A DNA stretch of 64,000 nucleotides from Streptomyces cyaneofuscatus (lineage in GTDB: Bacteria > Actinomycetota > Actinomycetes > Streptomycetales > Streptomycetaceae): NCBI RefSeq assembly GCF_000718135.1, contig NZ_JOEM01000032.1:1-64000 (forward strand). The letters are read 5' to 3'. Under the pieces are notes generated by a model. That model made no database searches. It was not told the origin of the DNA and worked only from the letters and a program-made list of their open reading frames with translations. Shown one piece after another: positions 25,677-34,186 of the stretch (within the stretch, counting starts at the first letter, position 1; each line of letters opens with the position of its first letter). The translations under genes were made by a program, and so were the position numbers.

Positions 25677-26644
25677 CCACGCGTCCGCTCCCCATGAAGA
25701 TCCCGGCCCCCGGTCTGCCGGCCCGGGTCCGCATCCACGAGGTCGGGGCCCGGGACGGCCTGCAGAACGAGAAGGAGACCGTCCCGACCGAGGTGAAGGC
25801 GGAGTTCATCCGCCGCCTGGCCGTGGCGGGTCTGACGACCATCGAGGCGACGAGCTTCGTGCACCCGAAGTGGGTGCCCCAACTGGCCGACGCGGAGGCG
25901 CTGTTCCCGCTCCTCGGCGATATCGCGGACGTGGGCGACGTCTCGCTCCCCGTCCTCGTGCCGAACGAACGCGGACTGGACCGGGCGCTGGCGCTCGGGG
26001 CCCGGTCGATCGCGGTGTTCGGCTCGGCGACGGAGACGTTCGCGGCCCGCAATCTGAACCGTACGGTCGATGAGTCGCTGGCCATGTTCGAGCCGGTGGT
26101 GGCCCGCGCCAAGGCGGAGAAGGTGCACGTGCGCGGGTATCTGTCGATGTGCTTCGGCGACCCGTGGGAAGGCGCGGTGCCGGTGGCGCAGGTGGTGAAG
26201 GTCGCCAAGGCGCTGATGGACCTGGGCTGCGACGAGCTGTCGCTGGGCGACACGATCGGTGTGGCGACGCCGGGCCACGTAACGGCGCTGCTGTCGGCGC
26301 TCAACGAGTCCGGAGTTCCGACGTCCGCGATCGGCGTCCACTTCCACGACACGTACGGCCAAGCGCTGTCCAACACCCTGGCCGCGCTCCAGCACGGCGT
26401 GACCACGGTCGACGCCTCGGCGGGCGGCCTGGGCGGGTGCCCGTACGCGAAGAGCGCCACGGGCAATCTCGCCACCGAGGACCTGGTCTGGATGCTCGAC
26501 GGCCTGGGCATCGAAACGGGCGTCGACCTGGCCGAACTGGCTTCCACCAGCGCGTGGTTGGCCGAACACGTGGGCCGGCCGAGCCCATCCCGCACGGTCC
26601 GCGCCCTGACCCCTCCCCCTTCTTCCGCCTCCCACAAGGAGTGA
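25673..26644 (+). CDS. mvaB: hydroxymethylglutaryl-CoA lyase
   Basis: 323 residues from ATG 25673, overlapping the carboxylase stop by four bases. It is a TIM-barrel HMGL-like enzyme: [16 protein letters not shown] (~18-33) holds the metal and substrate residues, [12 protein letters not shown] follows, [13 protein letters not shown] supplies the His-x-His metal ligands, and the C-terminal [15 protein letters not shown] contains the catalytic Cys. It splits HMG-CoA into acetyl-CoA and acetoacetate, the last step of leucine degradation. No enoyl-CoA hydratase gene is present between the carboxylase and the lyase, so methylglutaconyl-CoA hydration must be supplied elsewhere. Confidence 0.94.
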   Translation: MTTRPLPMKIPAPGLPARVRIHEVGARDGLQNEKETVPTEVKAEFIRRLAVAGLTTIEATSFVHPKWVPQLADAEALFPLLGDIADVGDVSLPVLVPNERGLDRALALGARSIAVFGSATETFAARNLNRTVDESLAMFEPVVARAKAEKVHVRGYLSMCFGDPWEGAVPVAQVVKVAKALMDLGCDELSLGDTIGVATPGHVTALLSALNESGVPTSAIGVHFHDTYGQALSNTLAALQHGVTTVDASAGGLGGCPYAKSATGNLATEDLVWMLDGLGIETGVDLAELASTSAWLAEHVGRPSPSRTVRALTPPPSSASHKE

Positions 26645-26652
26645 GTGACCCC

Positions 26653-27819
26653 ATGTCCCTGGATCACCGGCTGACCGCCGAGCACGAGGTACTGCGCCGC
26701 ACGGTCGAGGCGTTCGCGCACGACGTGGTCGCGCCGAAGATCGGCGACTTCTACGAGCGCCATGAATTCCCGTACGAGATCGTGCGCGAGATGGGCCGGA
26801 TGGGCCTGTTCGGCCTGCCGTTCCCGGAGGAGTACGGCGGCATGGGCGGCGACTACCTGGCGCTCGGCATCGCCCTGGAGGAGCTGGCCCGGGTCGACTC
26901 CTCGGTGGCGATCACCCTGGAGGCCGGGGTCTCGCTGGGCGCGATGCCGCTGCACCTGTTCGGGACGGAGGAGCAGAAGCGCCAGTGGCTGCCGAAGCTC
27001 TGCGCGGGCGAGGCGCTGGGCGCGTTCGGCCTGACCGAGCCGGACGGCGGCTCGGACGCGGGCGGCACCCGGACGACGGCGGTGCTGGACGAGGCGACGG
27101 ACGAGTGGGTCATCAACGGCTCGAAGTGCTTCATCACCAACTCCGGCACCGACATCACGGAGTTGGTCACGGTCACGGCGGTGACCGGCCGCAAGGAGGA
27201 CGGCCGCCCGCTGATCTCCGCGATCATCGTCCCCTCCGGCACCCCCGGCTTCACGGTCGCGGCCCCGTACTCGAAGGTCGGCTGGAACGCCTCGGACACC
27301 CGCGAGCTGTCCTTCACGGACGTCCGCGTCCCGGCGGCCAACCTCCTGGGCGAACAGGGCCGGGGATACGCCCAGTTCCTCCGGATCCTGGACGAGGGCC
27401 GGGTGGCGATCTCGGCCCTGGCGACGGGCCTGGCGCAGGGCTGCGTGGACGAGTCGGTGAAGTACGCGGCCGAACGGCACGCCTTCGGCAGGCCGATCGG
27501 CGCCAACCAGGCGATCCAGTTCAAGATCGCCGACATGGAGATGCGCGCCCACATGGCCCGCGTGGGCTGGCGCGACGCGGCCTCGCGCCTGGTGGCGGGC
27601 GAACCGTTCAAGAAGGAGGCGGCGATCGCGAAGCTGTACTCCTCGACGGTCGCGGTGGACAACGCCCGGGACGCGACACAGATCCACGGTGGGTACGGCT
27701 TCATGAACGAGTACCCGGTGGCGCGGATGTGGCGCGACTCGAAGATCCTGGAGATCGGCGAGGGCACGAGCGAGGTCCAGCGGATGCTGATCGCGCGGGA
27801 GTTGGGGCTGCCGGGCTGA
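26653..27819 (+). CDS. acdH: branched-chain acyl-CoA dehydrogenase
   Basis: 388 residues from ATG 26653. Acyl-CoA dehydrogenase domains run in order: N-terminal helical, beta domain with FGLTEPDGGSDAGGTRT (~126-142) and INGSKCFITNSGT, C-terminal helical with YAAERHAFGRPIG and IHGGYGFMNEYPVARMWRD. The catalytic Glu is at the canonical place in IGEGTSEVQ. It closes the leucine/isovalerate operon and probably oxidises isovaleryl-CoA and related branched acyl-CoAs. The acdH symbol follows my memory of the S. coelicolor ortholog, a broad branched-chain dehydrogenase. Confidence 0.9.
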   Translation: MSLDHRLTAEHEVLRRTVEAFAHDVVAPKIGDFYERHEFPYEIVREMGRMGLFGLPFPEEYGGMGGDYLALGIALEELARVDSSVAITLEAGVSLGAMPLHLFGTEEQKRQWLPKLCAGEALGAFGLTEPDGGSDAGGTRTTAVLDEATDEWVINGSKCFITNSGTDITELVTVTAVTGRKEDGRPLISAIIVPSGTPGFTVAAPYSKVGWNASDTRELSFTDVRVPAANLLGEQGRGYAQFLRILDEGRVAISALATGLAQGCVDESVKYAAERHAFGRPIGANQAIQFKIADMEMRAHMARVGWRDAASRLVAGEPFKKEAAIAKLYSSTVAVDNARDATQIHGGYGFMNEYPVARMWRDSKILEIGEGTSEVQRMLIARELGLPG

Positions 27820-27839
27820 GCCTCACCGTGATCTGACCA

Positions 27840-27881
27840 CCGCCCTGGTTGCCGTGAACTGCTTTACGGCAACCGGGGCGG
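27840..27881 (+). terminator. strong terminator of the acyl-CoA operon
   Basis: CCGCCCTGGTTGCCGT pairs with ACGGCAACCGGGGCGG over 16 positions with one mismatch, around a loop of about ten bases. It starts 21 bases after the acdH stop. Confidence 0.85.
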
Positions 27882-28009
27882 AGCTATCTGCGGACGGTAC
27901 GGGTTCCCGTCGTGCACGAGTGGCCTCCCTCTTCTCTCGATTCACCGTTCACTCGGTCGGGTCAGGTGAGAGACTCGCCCGATAGGTGGCGATCCAAGGA
28001 GTTCAGGGC

Positions 28010-28700
28010 ATGGCAACAGATGCTTTCGACGAGCAAGCTCCGGAAGAAGCCATACGTGGGCAACGCGTGCTCGCCTTGCTGGACAAGGCGGTCGAAGCCC
28101 AGAGCTCTCTGGTTCGCAAGAACATCGTCCGGGCGCGCCAGCGGAATCCGGAGGCAACACCGGCGGAAGTGATCCGCAGTCTGGAACGGATGTACGTCAG
28201 TGCTCTGACCGGTACGGGTGCCGCAGTGGGGGGAACGGCGGCCGCGCCCGGCGTCGGTACGGGAATCGCCCTCGCTGTCGGCAGGTGAGACCCTCACGTC
28301 CCTGGAGATGAGCGCGCTCTTCGCGCTGTCGATTGCCGAAGTGCACGGTGTCCCCATCGACGAGATCGAGCGTCGTCGCACGATCGTCATGGGAGTCATG
28401 CTCGGTGGGAGCGGCTCCGCCACCATCACGAAAGTCGCCGAGCGTACGGGACAGCACTGGGGGCGTCAGGTCGTCGCCAAGGTTCCGGTCGAGACGTTGC
28501 GACAGATCAACAAGGTCCTTGGGAAGAACTTCGTCACCAAGTTCGGCACCAAGCAGGGAATCATCGTTCTCGGACGTGTGGCCCCGTTCGGAATCGGTGC
28601 TGTGATCGGTGGTGGTGCCAATGCCGCCATGGGGGCATTCGCGGTGAGGGCCGCTCGTCGCGCGTTCGGCCCGGCGCCGACGACGTGGGACCACGACTGA
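28010..28700 (+). pseudogene. EcsC-like conserved protein, frameshifted
   Basis: ATG 28010, with AAGGAG upstream, opens a frame of 92 residues that stops at 28286-28288. The remainder continues in the next frame (ETLTSLEMSALFALSIAEVHGVP to TTWDHD, stop at 28700). Relatives I recall read ALALSAGE without interruption across this point. Two missing bases near 28270 would restore a protein of about 230 residues with two glycine-rich hydrophobic segments (GTGAAVGGTAAAPGVGTG and GAVIGGGANAAMG), in the style of EcsC-family proteins. The break could be a true mutation or a base-calling error. The function is unknown. Confidence 0.7.
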
Positions 28701-28782
28701 CACCCGGCGCCCAGCCACCGTTTCCCACAACGCCCCGCACAGTCCGTATCGGGGCCGACCTAGGGCGGAAGGACGACCCACC

Positions 28783-28986
28783 GTGGCTTCAGGCCGCGAC
28801 TGGTCGGACGCCCGGCAGGTGTGGGAGCACCACCTGATGCACCACACCCCCCGCCCCTGCTCGGTCATTGTCGGGCTCGGCAGCCATGACCTAGGGGTGG
28901 CCGACGCGTCAGCGGGGCACTACCTGCGCGGGCTGGCCCCGTACATCGTGTGGGGCTGGTCGGAGCCGGGTTCACAAGTCGGCTGA
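28783..28986 (+). pseudogene. YdcF-family fragment, 3' truncated
   Basis: GTG 28783 gives 67 residues. The first ~53 (DWSDARQVWEHHLMHH, PCSVIVGLGSHDLGVADASAGHYLRGLAP) closely follow the start of Streptomyces YdcF-family proteins (DUF218), where GLGSHDLGVA begins the Rossmann-like domain. After YLRGLAPYIV the similarity stops and the frame ends at 28986, instead of continuing for another ~150 residues. The expected VFTGG block and the later catalytic region are missing, so this is a remnant. The truncation point is near 28950. Confidence 0.7.
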
Positions 28987-29149
28987 TTCCGTAGCCTGCG
29001 CCAGCTGCCGCGCACGTCCCACGGAGTCCGAGCGCAAGATTGCCCGGACAGCCGGCCGGTGCTGCCCTTCGGGCACTTCCGCGGAGGCACACCGGTGAGG
29101 TAGGCAGGAGAGAAGCCTTGATCAACCACACCGAACAGAAAGGCCTTTG

Positions 29150-30556
29150 ATGCGCGCTCAGGACTCGGACAGGACCGCCGGGCCGGCGAAGGCCCGCCGT
29201 ACGAGTGCGGGCTCCGCCAGGCAGCAGGGAGGCGCGTCCGGGGCACCGCTCGCGGCCCTCCAGCGCGCCATCGGCAACGCCGCCGTCAGCCGCCTGGTCG
29301 AGGAGGCGCGGCACCAGCATGACGCGGACTGCGGCCACCAGCAGGACTCCGCGCCCGTACAGCGCTCCGCCGTCCACGACGTCCTGCGCGGCTCGGGTCA
29401 GCCCATGGCGGCGCCGCTGCGGCAGGAGATGGAGGTGCGCCTCGGTGCGGACTTCTCCGATGTACGTCTGCACACCGGCACGACCGCCCGGCGCTCGGCC
29501 GGTGAGATCGGCGCCCGCGCCTACACCTCGGGCAGCAACATCGTCATCGGCGACGGCGGCGCCGACAAGCACACCCTGGCCCATGAACTCACCCACGTCA
29601 TCCAGCAGCGCCAGGGGCCGGTGGCCGGGACCGCCCGGGGTGACGGGCTGCGCGTCAGCGATCCTTCCGACCGGTTCGAGCGGGAGGCGGAGGCCACCGC
29701 GAACCGCGTGATGTCCGCACCCGTCCCGTCCGCCGGGCGGACCACGGAGCCCGCCCCCGGTCCGCAGTCGGCGACGGCCGGGGACGGGGCGGTCCAACGT
29801 GCTCTGGTGACGGAGGACATCGACCGGTGGAGGGAGCGGCTGGGGCTGGCGAGCGCGCCCATGGTGGTCGAGGTGCCCGCGGGCATGTCCGCGGCGACTC
29901 CGTTCTCCGAGTATCCGGCGGAGAGCCGCGTGAACCTCACTCCCGAGGCCCTGGCCCTGAACGTGAACACGGTGACCGGCATGGCCGGCGACGACGCCGT
30001 GCAGATCGTTTCCTCGGCCGGTGGGGGCGCCTACATGGAAGAGCACCGGATCCTTCTGGTCAACCACGAGGTGACGGGTGACTACACGAAGAATCAGACG
30101 ATCATGCACGAGCTCGGCCACCAGAAGCAGCAGGAGGGGGGCATCGACATCAACCAGCAGAGAAACAGCAAGGCGCTGGTCGAGTACCACAACATCATCG
30201 TCAACGAGAATGCCCTGACCCACGCGGAGGACGAGCAGGCGAAGCCCCGCTTCTTCTATTCGGGACGCGGCGACTCCTCACTCTCCACGGAGACGAGGGC
30301 CAACATGACGGCGGCCGGCTGGGCCCCCATCCCCAAGATCTGGGACCTCATGGAGCAGCATGTGGGTGCCGCGGCCAATGACAACGAGCAAAGGCTGTTG
30401 CGGGAGATCACGGCGGCACTCGACAGTGAAGAGACCGCTGCCCGTTATGCCGAGAAGACGGGGAACAAGTTCTCCAAGAACTACAAGGACGCGATCAAGG
30501 CCAACCTCGCGGGGCTCTACTTCACCGGGAAGTTCGCGGCGACGCCGGCGACGTAA
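29150..30556 (+). CDS. DUF4157 protein with two HExxH motifs
   Basis: 468 residues from ATG 29150 (GAAAGG seven bases upstream). After a disordered N-terminus with an ALQRAIGNAAVSRL helix (~37-50), a DUF4157 domain (~85-190) shows LGADFSDVRLHTG, the ARAYTSGSNIVIG strand and HELTHVIQQ (145-153), a zinc-protease-like motif. Short VQR motifs flank it (70-72 and 215-217). The C-terminal region (~220-468) matches no family I recognise; it contains its own IMHELGHQKQQEGG (HELGH 320-324) and a later NENALTHAEDE acidic stretch, suggesting a second zinc-peptidase-like domain. DUF4157 domains often head cargo proteins of extracellular contractile injection systems and other toxins, so the C-terminus may be an effector. 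There is no signal peptide. Decayed genes lie on both sides. Confidence 0.85.
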   Translation: MRAQDSDRTAGPAKARRTSAGSARQQGGASGAPLAALQRAIGNAAVSRLVEEARHQHDADCGHQQDSAPVQRSAVHDVLRGSGQPMAAPLRQEMEVRLGADFSDVRLHTGTTARRSAGEIGARAYTSGSNIVIGDGGADKHTLAHELTHVIQQRQGPVAGTARGDGLRVSDPSDRFEREAEATANRVMSAPVPSAGRTTEPAPGPQSATAGDGAVQRALVTEDIDRWRERLGLASAPMVVEVPAGMSAATPFSEYPAESRVNLTPEALALNVNTVTGMAGDDAVQIVSSAGGGAYMEEHRILLVNHEVTGDYTKNQTIMHELGHQKQQEGGIDINQQRNSKALVEYHNIIVNENALTHAEDEQAKPRFFYSGRGDSSLSTETRANMTAAGWAPIPKIWDLMEQHVGAAANDNEQRLLREITAALDSEETAARYAEKTGNKFSKNYKDAIKANLAGLYFTGKFAATPAT

Positions 30557-30793
30557 CCCGCGCGGTGGTTGGGCAGGGTGCCGACGCCGCCGATCTCGGT
30601 CGTGCCTGCCGCTGGGGGGGGGCGTGCCCGGCGGCCAGCGGGGTGCCGTCAGGGGCGAGGGCGGCCATGAGTGTCTTGACCGCCCCGCCCCGCCCCAACC
30701 CGACCCGACCCGACGACCCGACCAACCTTCAACGCGTACGCGGCCGACGAGGCCTTCGCTCGCCGAGAACCGGACGAACCAGATGAACCGCCG

Positions 30794-31468
30794 TTACGGT
30801 CGCTCCTCCGTCCTGATCGTGAACGGTCCCTCGGCGACGGCCACGCACGGGACGACATCCGATACCGCGCCCGCCGCCAGGCCCGACTCGCAGAGCCGGC
30901 CGCCGTCCTCGCGCAGGTCGAGGTGGAAGCGGGTGTTCCTGCCGTCGTGCTGGAGGTGGTGGATGCGTTCGTCGGTGTAGCCGAGGCTGTTCAGGGTCGC
31001 GCGGACCTTGGCGGGGGTCGGCTCAGCGACCTTCTGCAGTGCCGCGATGATGCGCTGTTCGTGGTGGGCGCTGACACACAGGTCGCGGTCGTCCAACTCC
31101 GCCGCAGGCCCGGTGAGGGGGCCGGGCTCAATCGGGTCGGTCGGGGGCATTTCCCCGGGGGCGAGGCTCTCCGGCTCCTCCGCATCGGGTGTGCTCCCGC
31201 CGGTGGGTCTCGGTGCGATCACACCGGGCGAAGGGCACGCCTGCGCGAACGTGTCGAACAGCGCCGTGGGCTTCGCCTGTTCGACGGAAGGCCGTTGGGA
31301 ACTCGTCGTGGAGCCGGCATTCCCGCCTTGGTCGCCTCGCTGCCCGCCGCCACTCACCTCACTTCCGCAGCCGGTGAGTGCCACAGCAGTGACGGCGGCG
31401 AGAGCGGCAGCCGCGAGAACGCGTCGGCCGGAGGTGAACGCGCTGATGGGGCCTCGGATGTGTGTCAT
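30794..31468 (-). CDS. secreted lipoprotein, hypothetical
   Basis: 224 residues from ATG 31468 (complement). The signal peptide has an Arg pair (SGRRVLAAAALAAVTAVALTGC), with lipobox LTGC and the lipidated Cys at about residue 31. A Ser/Gly/Gln linker follows, then a domain with LCVSAHHEQRIIAALQ, ATLNSLGYTDERIHHLQ and RFHLDLREDGGRLCESGL, and a further Cys in VPCVAV; the paired cysteines suggest disulfides outside the cell. No enzyme family is recognised. In-frame upstream starts exist to 31537, but they precede the charged n-region and are less likely. The 237 bases between it and the convergent DUF4157 gene contain no clear gene. Confidence 0.8.
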   Translation of the reverse strand: MTHIRGPISAFTSGRRVLAAAALAAVTAVALTGCGSEVSGGGQRGDQGGNAGSTTSSQRPSVEQAKPTALFDTFAQACPSPGVIAPRPTGGSTPDAEEPESLAPGEMPPTDPIEPGPLTGPAAELDDRDLCVSAHHEQRIIAALQKVAEPTPAKVRATLNSLGYTDERIHHLQHDGRNTRFHLDLREDGGRLCESGLAAGAVSDVVPCVAVAEGPFTIRTEERP

Positions 31469-31643
31469 GCGCCGAGTCTCCGTCGGCCCCATGCGGGCCG
31501 CTTGAGTACATGTACTCATCGCCCACGGGTAATTCACCGACCGAGGACCGGGGTTACGAGCCCGGCGAACCCCGCCGCCTCCTCGATCCCGGCCGGGAGA
31601 AGGGGTGCGCCCGTCGGCGGCGGGCGCACCCCTGGGCGAGGGC

Positions 31644-32683
31644 CTACCGGGTGCCCGGCACCGCCACCCCGTCCTCCGTCACGTACTTCACGCCGGTGTC
31701 GCTCTTCGTGATCGTGAACGCGTCCAGGGTCTCCCCCACCGCCTTGTCCGTCGTCGACCGGTCGTCCCACTTGGCCGCCACCACCGCCTCGTAGCGGATC
31801 GTGTCCTTGGTGACCGTGATGCCCTGGAACGCCGACGTGTGGGCCTCACGGGCCACCTGGGTCGCGCCGTTGCGGGTCCAGACGTTGTCGTCGGCCGGGG
31901 AGAGCTCGTAGTACTTCGGGCCCGCCATCGCCACCGCGTAGACCGGGCCCGTCGTCACGCCGGGCGTGTCCGTCGCGTCGGCGTTGACGTAGCCGCGGGC
32001 GTACACGTGGTCGTGGCCCATCAGGACCAGGTCGATGTCGTTGCGCTGGAAGACCGGGAGCCACGCGTCGCGGATCGGCTTCTCGTCGCGGCCGACCGCT
32101 GCCGAGAAGACCGGCTGGTGGAAGGTGGCCACCGACCACTTGTTGGGGTTGTCCGCGAGGATCCGGTCGAGCCAGCGCGCCTGGAGGTCCAGCCAGAGCT
32201 TCTGCGGGTCCGGGCAACCGGTCGAGCAGGGCGGGAGGTCCGGCGGTGTCATCAGCTCGCGCGCGTCGTGCGTGCTCGCGTTGAGGGAGATGAAGCGGAC
32301 GTTCTGGTAGTCCGTGTAGTACGCCGTCTCCGCCAGGGACTTCGCCATGTGCGTTTCGTACGCCGCACGTTGGCGCTCGGCCGGGGTGTCGTCCTTCGCC
32401 GGGGCGGGCGTCGGGCCGTTGGCCGGGTACGCGAACGTGGACTTCCACGTCTTCAGGAACAGGTCCGCGTTGTACTCGTGGTTGCCCGGCGCCGCGATCA
32501 AGTTCGTCGTCTGGCTGCGGCCGTTCATCGCGCCGAACCACTCGTCCCACTGGCCCGCGTTGCCGCCCGAGTCCACCAGGTCGCCCGCGTTGACGCTGCC
32601 GATGCCACGGCGCGCAGCCGGGACCGTCTGCTGGGCGGCGCCGGGCATCCGGCGTCAGGGGCGGGGGCGGTGGGTTCCCGCAT
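31644..32683 (-). pseudogene. secreted metallophosphoesterase, internally deleted
   Basis: The 3' part (31644-32648, complement) encodes a calcineurin-like phosphoesterase core: NAGDLVDSGG, APGNHEYN, FHQPVF and MGHDHVYARGY give the metal ligands, as in purple-acid-phosphatase-type enzymes. The first motif (GDxG) and the usual N-terminal FnIII-like domain are missing. In another frame just upstream, ATG 32683, with a GAGGA ribosome site, opens MREPTAPAPDAG followed by RRSRLRAVASAAS, which looks like the start of a signal peptide. The simplest reading is a deletion that joined the signal-peptide start out of frame to the catalytic half, leaving about 330 of an expected 500 or more residues. Confidence 0.7.
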
Positions 32684-32765
32684 AGGCGGTCCTCTCGGGC
32701 AAGACGGGGGGATGGCATGGATCACCGGCCCGGGGAGGGAGGGGGAGTCCTGCGCAGCGACGCAT

Positions 32766-32777
32766 GACAACGTTGTC
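32766..32777. promoter_or_regulatory. GACAACGTTGTC palindrome (LacI-type site)
   Basis: A perfect 12-base palindrome about 83 bases upstream of the broken metallophosphoesterase start. Sites with this ACAACGTTGT core are typical of LacI-family sugar regulators in actinobacteria. It has probably outlived the gene it controlled. Confidence 0.6.
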
Positions 32778-32926
32778 CAACCCCCGTCCGGGCGCGGGCA
32801 CCACAGTGCTCGGCACAGTTTTCCCGCAGAGGGCCGCCAGGGGAAGAGCTGGGCAACAGCCCGTGTCCCGCGAGGCCGCACGGCAGCGGGCCCTGGCCGC
32901 GCAGGGCCGTGCCGTTCACCCTCGCC

Positions 32927-33478
32927 TCAGCGCCAGGCGTGGCGGACCCTCAGCCGCCCGTACCCCATCGCTCCCGAGATCCGGATGACCGGCCCGCCGG
33001 GGCGGGAGGGCTGCCGGGGCCGGTAGCGCAGGTCCTTCCAACCGGTCTGCACGGCGTCCAGGTCCACGGTCGCGTCCCGGGGCACGATGATCGTCGCCCT
33101 GCCGGTACCGATGCGCAGCTCGATGTCGACGGCGGGGTCCTCGAAGAGGGCCCGGGACAGATCCAGGCGGACCCGCCCGAAGGCGGACTCGACCGTGAGG
33201 AACCGGGGCACCCGCCACGCTCCGCGCCGCCGGATCCGTCCGCCGGCCGCGGCGATCGTCGCCGTGGTCTCCGGTTTTCCGGGCTTCTCCGGGGGGAGCG
33301 CGTCCAGGACGGACGCGAGCTCGCCGTGCCGGGTGGCGGAGAGGACCTGGCCGAGGCGCTCGTCCATCTCCGCGTGCGTGATCGCCTCCTCGGCGTACGC
33401 CTCCCGCAGGCGCCGTACAGCACTCTCGCGGGCCTCCTCGTCCACCAGGGGCCCCGCGTCGTCCTGAGGAATGGTCAC
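32927..33478 (-). CDS. DUF1707 protein with C-terminal cell-wall-stress-like domain
   Basis: 183 residues from ATG 33478 (complement). The N-terminal DUF1707 (~12-65) reads ESAVRRLREAYAEEAITHAEMDERLGQVLSATRHGELASVLDAL, the usual SHOCT-like helical hairpin. The C-terminal half (FLTVESAFGRVRLDLSRA to GPVIRISGAMGYGRLRVRH) resembles the DUF2154/LiaF-like beta repeat. Unlike most DUF1707 proteins it has no membrane helix. Its role is unknown; relatives are linked to envelope stress. It is preceded by a terminator-poor gap and stands alone. Confidence 0.88.
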   Translation of the reverse strand: MTIPQDDAGPLVDEEARESAVRRLREAYAEEAITHAEMDERLGQVLSATRHGELASVLDALPPEKPGKPETTATIAAAGGRIRRRGAWRVPRFLTVESAFGRVRLDLSRALFEDPAVDIELRIGTGRATIIVPRDATVDLDAVQTGWKDLRYRPRQPSRPGGPVIRISGAMGYGRLRVRHAWR

Positions 33479-33561
33479 CCCGCCACCCTAGCGCCGGGCT
33501 TTACCCCTGAACATGCCGCAGGCGTACGTCTGAGGCGGCCGGCCCGAACCCTCCTGCCCCC

Positions 33562-34008
33562 TCAGACGACAGGCGCCTCCTCCTCGCTCTGGCGGCTGTC
33601 GTACTCAGCGCGCGCCCTGGCGATCTCCTGCTGGTGGCCCTCGGTCCAGTCGACCAGGGACCGGATCGTCGTGTGCAGGGTCGCGCCCATCGGCGTGAGC
33701 TCGTACTCCACGCGCGGCGGGACGACCGGGTAGACCGTGCGCCGCACCAGGCCGTCGCGTTCGAGCTGGCGCAGGGTCACCGTCAGCATGCGCTGGCTGA
33801 TGCCGTCGATCAGCCGGCGCAGCTCGGAGAAGCGCAGCGTCCGGCGCTCCAGGTGCGCTATCGCGAGCAGCGACCACTTGTCCGCGACGCGGTCGAGGAT
33901 CTGCCGCACCTCGCAGCCCTCGCGGACATCCCAGTTGCTGATGTCGAAGTCCTGCTCAACGCCGGTATGGCCGCAGTTACTCGGTGACTTCGAAGTGCCT
34001 TCTTCCAT
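33562..34008 (-). CDS. HxlR-family regulator
   Basis: 148 residues from ATG 34008 (complement). The HxlR winged helix covers about residues 28-120: CEVRQILDRVADKWSLLAIAHLERRTLRFSELRRLIDGISQRMLTVTLRQLERDGLVRR, then the wing VVPPRVEYELTPMG. A Cys (REGCEV) precedes the domain at the place where redox-sensing HxlR proteins have theirs. It is divergent from the MFS exporter at 34187, with 178 bases between, and is likely its repressor. The intergenic DNA contains GGTTACaagagagAACC-type elements that could be the operator. Confidence 0.92.
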   Translation of the reverse strand: MEEGTSKSPSNCGHTGVEQDFDISNWDVREGCEVRQILDRVADKWSLLAIAHLERRTLRFSELRRLIDGISQRMLTVTLRQLERDGLVRRTVYPVVPPRVEYELTPMGATLHTTIRSLVDWTEGHQQEIARARAEYDSRQSEEEAPVV

Positions 34009-34186
34009 GGTTCCCCAGCGTGCCGCATGCTTCGAGTGGTTACAAGAGAGAACCGACCAGCACTTCGGTAACTCTTCTTCCTCTCACGCATGTTGAGGGT
34101 CGGCCGCCCTCGCATTCCTTTCCACGGACCGCTGTTGCGGCGGTTCGTCATGCCCGATTCCGCATCCCTCCCCAAGGAGAAGTCCC

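Noticed and set aside
30557..30793. Possible transposase or hydrolase remnant between the DUF4157 gene and the lipoprotein
   Set aside because: No frame shows a convincing motif; the sequence contains a nine-G run and Pro/Arg-rich shadow text only.
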